The notes beneath the pieces are model-generated. The model searched no databases, had not been told where the DNA came from, and worked only from the letters and a program-made list of their open reading frames with translations. From Saccharum officinarum (lineage: Eukaryota; Streptophyta; Magnoliopsida; Poales; Poaceae): 64,000 nucleotides of DNA. The stretch is from positions 14,968,346 to 15,032,345 of the forward strand of contig CM036215.1 of NCBI GenBank assembly GCA_020631735.1, written 5' to 3'. Shown in pieces: positions 58,385 through 64,000 of this stretch. Made by a program: the position numbers and the translations under genes. Positions within the stretch are counted from its first letter, which is position 1. The number at the start of each line of letters is the position of its first letter.

Positions 58385-59160
58385 TGCACCGCCTTGTCAC
58401 TACACCGCTAGCCTATCGCGATCGCCACCACGGTGAGCCCTACTACACTCCTCTGCTCACCGTCGTGCGCCACTACTACATTCAGACCTAGCACCAACGC
58501 CTCTATCACCGTCAATATTATTAAAACCGTTGGTGATAGTTATCACCACCGATTCGTAAGAACGTTCGAGTTGATAACTATCACCACCACTTCACCTTAC
58601 CAACCATGGGTCATGATGTGCTCCTCATCACTGCCGCCTCGCCATATGAACCGGCGGTGAAGACATTTTTTTTCACCGCCAGCTTGTTGTATGATATGAC
58701 AGTGATAACCATGATGCAGCACAATAAAATTCATAACTTTTTCAAGTAAAGTCAGATGAAAACAAACTTTATATCAAAGTTGTAGATCTCGACGAGATCT
58801 ATAACTTTGTAGTTGGTGACTTTTTATTTGAAACTATTTATAGTCCTCAAATTCTGTTTGAAGTCCTCAAATTTTGAAATTCAATTTTTTTGAATTGTAC
58901 AAATGACCTCAGATAGAAAAATAACCAAAATAAAAGTTGTAGACCTCAATGGGATCTACAACTTTGTAGTTGATAGCTTTTTCATTAGAAATCATTTATA
59001 GTCTCAAATTTGTATTTGAAGTTCTAAAATTTTGAAAATCAAAATTTTCAAACGACCTCGGATGAAAAATCGACCAAAATCTAAGTTGTAGATGTCGATG
59101 AGAGCAACAACTTTGTAGTTGATAAGTTTTTTATTTGAAATCATTTGAGGATCCAAAAGT
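58385..59160. repeat. Repeat block with three quasi-palindromic units
   Basis: After a stretch with inverted 'ggtgataactatcacc' words, a unit built on aagttgtaga ... tctacaactttgtagttg recurs at about 58775, 58933 and 59082, a period of about 150-158 bp. Each core is nearly its own reverse complement. Related cores occur at 31560-31800 and 33620. Confidence 0.6.
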
Positions 59161-60345
59161 CTGGCTGAAGTGTATTGCTGCTTAATTAGGTCACCACATT
59201 GATAAGGAGCAAGATCGCTCGATGTAGGGCCTAACCAACTTTTAGGTCGGCCGGAGCCTAGGGGATATTCGCACTCGGACCTTGTGCCTCTAGCAATGAG
59301 CGCGATTTGCAAGACACGTCATCGGAGGAACCTCGCCAAGAGCGCGATACACAAGACTTGCCAGCGAGGTATCTTGAGACTCGAAACTCCACACGCCCGG
59401 GAGGGACCTTGTCAGGGCGTGTAGCGGCTATGGGTTGCCCTAGCCGGCCTGACCGCTCTAGAGCTTCGCCGTCATCGGTCCACCGTCCATATAGCACCAC
59501 GAGAACAAGGAGAAGTAGAGGGGAAGAGAGGGTAAAAGAGAGGATGTAGATTGATTTTTATGATGATTGTATGTGTTGAGCACCTTAATTGGTCGTGGAC
59601 CTTATATTTATAAGGTGGGGGTGGCCTTATTCCTCAAGGAGTCGAAGCCCCTTCCAAATCATGTTAAAATACGTCTAGATTCATTTTGGACATGCCAAAG
59701 TTGGCTAGGCCAGTTTCTATAGGCCCGAAGTGCTATTTCTGGGCTGAAAACAGGGGGACTCGGCTCAACCAAATTAGCATTGGAAATTCTTGGCAAAAAG
59801 GCTTTTGAAATTCATAATTAATTCATCCGGACTCCAAACAAGGCGGTCCATATATGTTTTTCGATCAGCTCGACGAGAGAAACAAAATGACGAAGTATAT
59901 TATTGCATTTGATAAAGTAGTTAAGTCATCTTAGCCGACTTGGGGAGTTGCTAAGCCGACTCTGGCTGGGTCAGCCCTCGGAAAAGCCGTTTTCTTCGCC
60001 TAGACTTTAAATGTGATAATCTAAATATGCTTTCTGGCCATCTTGGTGGAAGAAACATGATGGAGGAGTCAGTTATGCACTTTGGACACTTTAGGTGTGA
60101 CCGAAGACCGGAGGCCAGTCACCGGCCAAGGAGTGATGGTTATCCACGTTGTACCACAACAATACGTTGACATTGCTCATCTTCACCGCCGGCGCCAGGC
60201 CTGCTGATAGGAGCAGGAACAGGGACATCAACGGCCTAAGGGCATCGTTTATCACTGCAAGTCAGTACTAATTAAGTGCCATTAAGAGATAATATTGGAT
60301 TAGGTTTTCCTATGATTAGGCTAATTAAGATCCTGATTAAGAACT
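59161..60345 (-). repeat. LTR-like remnant, probably minus strand
   Basis: It has a TATA-like palindrome ccttatatttataagg at about 59602-59617, a GC-rich part at 59270-59520 and no coding region. I read it as part of an old gypsy LTR, but no ends or TSD were found. Confidence 0.3.
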
Positions 60346-60519
60346 ACTCCCTCCGTCCTAATAAAATATAAGGAATCTAGTTTTGCCCTAAGTTAAACTA
60401 TAATACTTTGACCAAATTTATAGAAAATAATATTAAATTCTACCACCTCGAAAAGGTATATTATGAAAATATATTCCATAATGTAACTATTAATCTAATT
60501 CAAACTTCTACTTATTTTT
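60346..60519 (+). mobile_element. Stowaway-like MITE, left part
   Basis: ctccctccgtcctaataaaatataagg is the usual left terminus, split here by position: it begins after ta at 60344-60345. The copy is cut by the gypsy LTR at 60520 and its right end lies outside the window or is lost. Confidence 0.6.
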
Positions 60520-63227
60520 TGTCACACCCATTTTTAAGGAGCAAATGGAGTGCATATTCTTATGTGCGCCCAGAGATCAATCACACATAAGTTGACAAAT
60601 ATAAGTAGTATCATCACAAATGTTTATTACATAACGAATAGAATCACAGAGTCTTCACATAAATAAGCGGAAACATAATATAAATATAGTGGTAGCTAGC
60701 TCCATAGCACAGGCACGTCAACTGGTTGACCACAAGTCTAGTAATCTTCAGGAAAGTAGTAGTAGTAATCACTATTTGCACTTTCGGGATTCCATCCTGT
60801 GGTGAGGGAATGCAAGGGTGAGCACAAAAGTACTCAACAAGTATAACATGGGGTTCATGTAGCTCAAGTAGGCTAGACACTGGTTCAACTGCATGTAGCT
60901 TTTAGTTGATCATGTTTTAAGCAATTGAGTAGCATCAAATAGGTAATATTCCCGAAATAAACATATGATCATGTAAAGAGAATAATGAATAGCATAAACA
61001 AGTAAATTAATAGTGATCTCTATTCCATAAGGGTCCAAGGCCGCTCGTGTCCGTGAGCACGGCTGATATACCAGTTTTACACTCTGCAGAGGTTGTACAC
61101 TTTCACTGTGAGTCGTGATCCCCAAAAGTCCGAGGTCATGACTCCCCGTTGGACAGTCAAGTTTCACTATGAAGTCTTTCCAAGGTTCGTCTAACAAGTT
61201 AGGGCCGCTAGGTTTCTGTGGCCTGCGAATGTAGAGCCCCCCTTCCATATGGCACAATGACTCGCAGCCTATACTCATAAGGACAGGAGCCGCACTACAC
61301 CCAACCCGGAACACAACCCCTTTTGCGCCATAAAGGTAACCACTAACAAGCTAGAAAAGGTCCTCTTATATGACTAAAGCCAGAGCCATGTAGCCCTCAC
61401 AGCTGTACTGTAAGTCCCGGATGTTCGCTTACAGATAAGTCCTTACGGAGAGGAATCTAGAGATAACTCTAGCCCTCTTGTTCCCTGTTGCTAAAAATCA
61501 TCTTTTAGAGTTATTGCATATATCATTAGTCAAATTACAAGATCATAGTTTATGTGAGCACTAGCCACTACCCAATGCCAATAACCATAGGATTCAAGGA
61601 ACAAGATCAATACTAAGGCATCCTTAACAAAGAAACACATGCAGCATGAATTTAGTGAATTAAAGTGAATAGGTAACAAGGATAATCCCATGCTATACTT
61701 GCCTTGATCTAGCTGATCCGGTTGATCCGACTCGTAAAAGTACTCTTGATCACCAACGAACTGATCACCGTCTATTCTCGATTAACATGTCAACAACAAT
61801 CATCCAAGGGCAATCATGCAAAGCAAACAAAGCTACAATTAGAACAGTACACCAACAGCAGTAAAATAAGATGAAAAGTTTTTAAAACAAATCTACATCG
61901 CTCTAGGATCACACAGACGCGAAATTCACGCAAATCGGAGCTAAAACGGAAAAGTTATGATTTAAACAAGATTTACTTTATTAAAGTAATAGATTAAATC
62001 TAACCTCAAATTTTAAAAGTGTAAAATCTACTATACAGCAGTACTAATAGATAGAATATGAAATTATGAACCTAACGCAACTTGAACGGATCAAATCGGA
62101 GTTAAAACGGAGATTTTATGACCTAAATAGATCTAGTGGCAATTCTGTAAATAGCTGAAAGCGTATTTTCATTTAAACCGACGAAAATTACGTTTTCTAA
62201 TTATCAAAGCGTAAACCAGCAAAGGCGCTATGGACCGCGGGTTAACACTTTAAAAACCCCAGGGACTCTTATGCAAAATAGCCGGACGAAGGGGTATCTC
62301 AAGATATAAGCCGTCGGATTAGATCTAAACGGCCAGGATCTGACCGGGGAAGAGAGAGAGGGGGAATCCGGCCGGCACTGTAGCCCGGCGCGGTGGAGGA
62401 CATGGCCGGCGGCGAGGTTTTCGCCGGAACTCCCCGTTTTCGGTGCTCCGGCCACCACTCAAGACGGGACAAGCACGAAAAGGAAGATGGGATCGTTGCG
62501 GACTCACCAAGGCAGCTTTTGGCACCGGAAATCGAACAAAGGTGGCGCACGGCTCCTCCTAGCGGGCGGCTCCCGAGCTCAGCGGTGGCGGCTTGCTTGC
62601 GGCGGCGAAAACTCTACCCGAGGGCGGATTGCGGCTTGTGGCGGCGTGGGGAAAAGCGGTGCGGTTGGGCGCTATTTATGGGGGGCTAGACGTGCGGCCG
62701 AAGAAAAAGGGGAGGGGCGGGGCGGCACCGGACTCCATGTTCGAGTCCGGCTCGAACACGTCGCGAGGAAGGAGAAGCCCCTGACGCGTGGGCCCGGCGT
62801 GTCAGCGAGAAACGGAGGAGAGGCGCGACGGGCCGGTGCGGCAGCTGGTTGGGCCGGCCCACGACGCGGCTGCGGGGGAGAAACAACGGCTGGGCCGCGG
62901 GTGAGGAGGCCGAACGGCCCGAGAAGAAGAGAGGGGAGGCTGGGCCTTCGGGCTGAAATTAGGGAAAAGTAAATTCCTATTTCCCTTTTTCTTTTTCTAT
63001 TATCTCAAATGCTTTTTCAAAAGATTCTTGAAAGAATTTTCCTTCTAAAATAAAAACCAATCACCCAATTAAAATATGCAACGGCATGGATGCACAAACA
63101 CTTGTTTAGCCCTATATTTGATTTTATTTAAACAAAAATATTATCTTACTAAATTTTCATGCACACAAATAGGCTTAACTAAATCAAATTCCCTATTTCA
63201 AAATTTTCAAAAATTTAGGGTGTTACA
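60520..63227 (-). repeat. 3' LTR of the right-hand gypsy element
   Basis: 2,708 bp, reading tgtcacaccc on the left and ggtgttaca on the right of the plus strand. 62240-62960 is GC-rich and gives overlapping open frames that I do not consider genes. Confidence 0.88.
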
Positions 63228-63273
63228 ATTCTACCCCCCTTAAAAGAATCTCGTCCCGAGATTCAGACGATGC

Positions 63274-64000
63274 TTACTCAAACAACTGTGGGTATGCTTT
63301 TCTTAAATCTTCCTCTCTTTCCCACGTAGCCTCTGCTTCCGAATACCGACTCCACTGAACTTTACACATCTTTATAACTCGGCTTCGGGTAACTCTTTCC
63401 GCTGTCTCCAAAATTTTCACGGGATACTCCTCATAAGTAAGATTTTCCTTAACAGTGAGTTCTTCCAACGGTATTTGTTCTTCCGGTACACGCAGACATT
63501 TCTTTAACTGAGACACATGAAACACATCATGCACACCTGCTAAACTCTCAGGCAATTCCAACTGATATGCCACTTCACCACGTCTCTCTAAGATCTTAAA
63601 AGGACCGACATACCTTGGTGCTAACTTTCCTTTCCGATTAAACCTTTTTACACCTCTCATAGGCGACACCTTCAAATAAACATAATCTCCCACTTCAAAA
63701 GTCAACTCTCTCCGTCGAGTATCGGCATAACTTTTCTGCCGAGACTGAGCTGCTTTCAAGTTATTTCGAATCATTCTTACTTGTTTCTCAGCATTCTTAA
63801 GCACATCAGGACCGAATACTTGACTTTCTCCCGTTTGATTCCAAAACAATGGAGTTCTACACTTCCTACCATACAAAGCTTCAAAGGGTGCCATCTGTAA
63901 ACTTTTCTGATAACTGTTATTATAGGAAAACTCTGCATACGGCAAACTCTTGTCCCAACTTGTACCATACTGCAAAGCACAAGCTCTTAACATATCCTCC
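63274..64000 (-). CDS. pol: gypsy pol C-terminal part (integrase end and chromodomain)
   Basis: One unbroken minus-strand frame runs from the window edge to a stop at 63274. It codes for EDMLRACALQYG, PYAEFSYNNSYQ and PFEALYGRKCRTP (integrase end), the [12 protein letters not shown]-type module, [12 protein letters not shown], and a chromodomain-like [14 protein letters not shown]. No stop or frameshift is visible over 242 codons, unlike the homologous part of the element at 44740-46480. The upstream integrase core, RT and gag are outside the window, so whether the element is intact cannot be told. The true start is not in view. Confidence 0.9.
   Translation of the reverse strand, partial: EDMLRACALQYGTSWDKSLPYAEFSYNNSYQKSLQMAPFEALYGRKCRTPLFWNQTGESQVFGPDVLKNAEKQVRMIRNNLKAAQSRQKSYADTRRRELTFEVGDYVYLKVSPMRGVKRFNRKGKLAPRYVGPFKILERRGEVAYQLELPESLAGVHDVFHVSQLKKCLRVPEEQIPLEELTVKENLTYEEYPVKILETAERVTRSRVIKMCKVQWSRYSEAEATWEREEDLRKAYPQLFE

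Larger units (their letters stand above)
60520..64000 (-). mobile_element. Ty3/gypsy chromovirus-type element, 3' part (runs off window)
   Basis: On the minus strand it has pol, a polypurine tract (63228-63245) and the 3' LTR. LTR words in reverse orientation match the other gypsy LTR (for example the 'gtgctcacgg...cgagcggcc' region at 61030-61070 against 41795-41815), so the two are related. Its 5' half lies beyond 64000. Confidence 0.92.

Noticed and set aside
56787..58388. LTR with TSD tgcac
   Set aside because: The flanking words match, but the right end lacks CA and no paired LTR is present, so the borders are not accepted as firm.
62393..62972. GC-rich overlapping open frames up to 161 codons
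   Set aside because: They lie within the right-hand gypsy LTR, with no domain and the bias expected of GC-rich DNA.

Overview
This window is eukaryotic plant DNA, almost certainly from a large, repeat-rich grass genome. A panicoid such as a Saccharum, Miscanthus or Sorghum relative is plausible, but that is inference from the element types, not something read directly. Signs pointing to a grass are SIRE/Maximus-type copia elements, chromodomain gypsy elements, Stowaway-like and hAT-like MITEs, Helitron ends and GC-rich gene fragments. I see no intact host protein-coding gene. Nearly everything is transposable elements, their remains, and short broken pieces of host genes.

Layout. 1-10218: older repetitive DNA split by a 10.07-kb minus-strand SIRE-type copia element (146-10213) with long terminal repeats (LTRs) and a perfect 5-bp target-site duplication (TSD), CCTGG. 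10219-11339: remainder of that target sequence. 11340-17177: a single LTR-like block of about 5.8 kb with TG/CA ends and the TSD CCATC, read as a giant solo LTR and carrying a 5'-truncated RTE-type LINE. 17178-18292: relics including a broken Myb/SANT-like DNA-binding gene, cut at 18293 by a plus-strand SIRE-type copia element (18293-27813) whose 3' LTR is cut short. 27814-34621: fragmentary DNA with an L1-type LINE relic, a copia RNase H relic, a RAD52-like exon fragment, a tRNA-like sequence and a CACTA-type end.

34622-50037 is best read as a nest. An outer Helitron starts at about 34622 and ends at a degraded hairpin near 50037. Inside its (TAA)n leader sits a second Helitron (34657-36243) carrying pieces of a CONSTANS-like gene. 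Further in, the outer Helitron carries a 266-bp tandem duplication and a tandemly repeated exon-intron module. It is interrupted by a 9.9-kb plus-strand chromovirus-type gypsy element (39498-49414, TSD ATGCA) that has lost gag, protease, most of reverse transcriptase (RT) and the integrase core, yet has nearly identical 2,890-bp LTRs.

50038-60519: a SINE-like insertion with a 16-bp TSD, two fold-back MITEs flanking a wall-associated-kinase-like fragment, a 538-bp tandem duplication, a copia LTR, other LTR-like pieces and a block of quasi-palindromic repeats. 60520-64000: the 3' LTR and the end of pol of a minus-strand chromovirus-type gypsy element that runs off the window and has cut a Stowaway-like MITE.

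Working together: the copia and gypsy genes once formed self-contained replication units (gag capsid, protease, integrase, RT and RNase H). Every copy judged here is disabled, except that the rightmost pol is open as far as it can be seen. The host gene fragments look like captured or decayed passengers. The most interesting structures are the nested Helitrons with captured fragments, the short palindromic arrays next to the LTR TATA boxes, the conserved stops at the gag-pol junction, and the gutted but young gypsy element.
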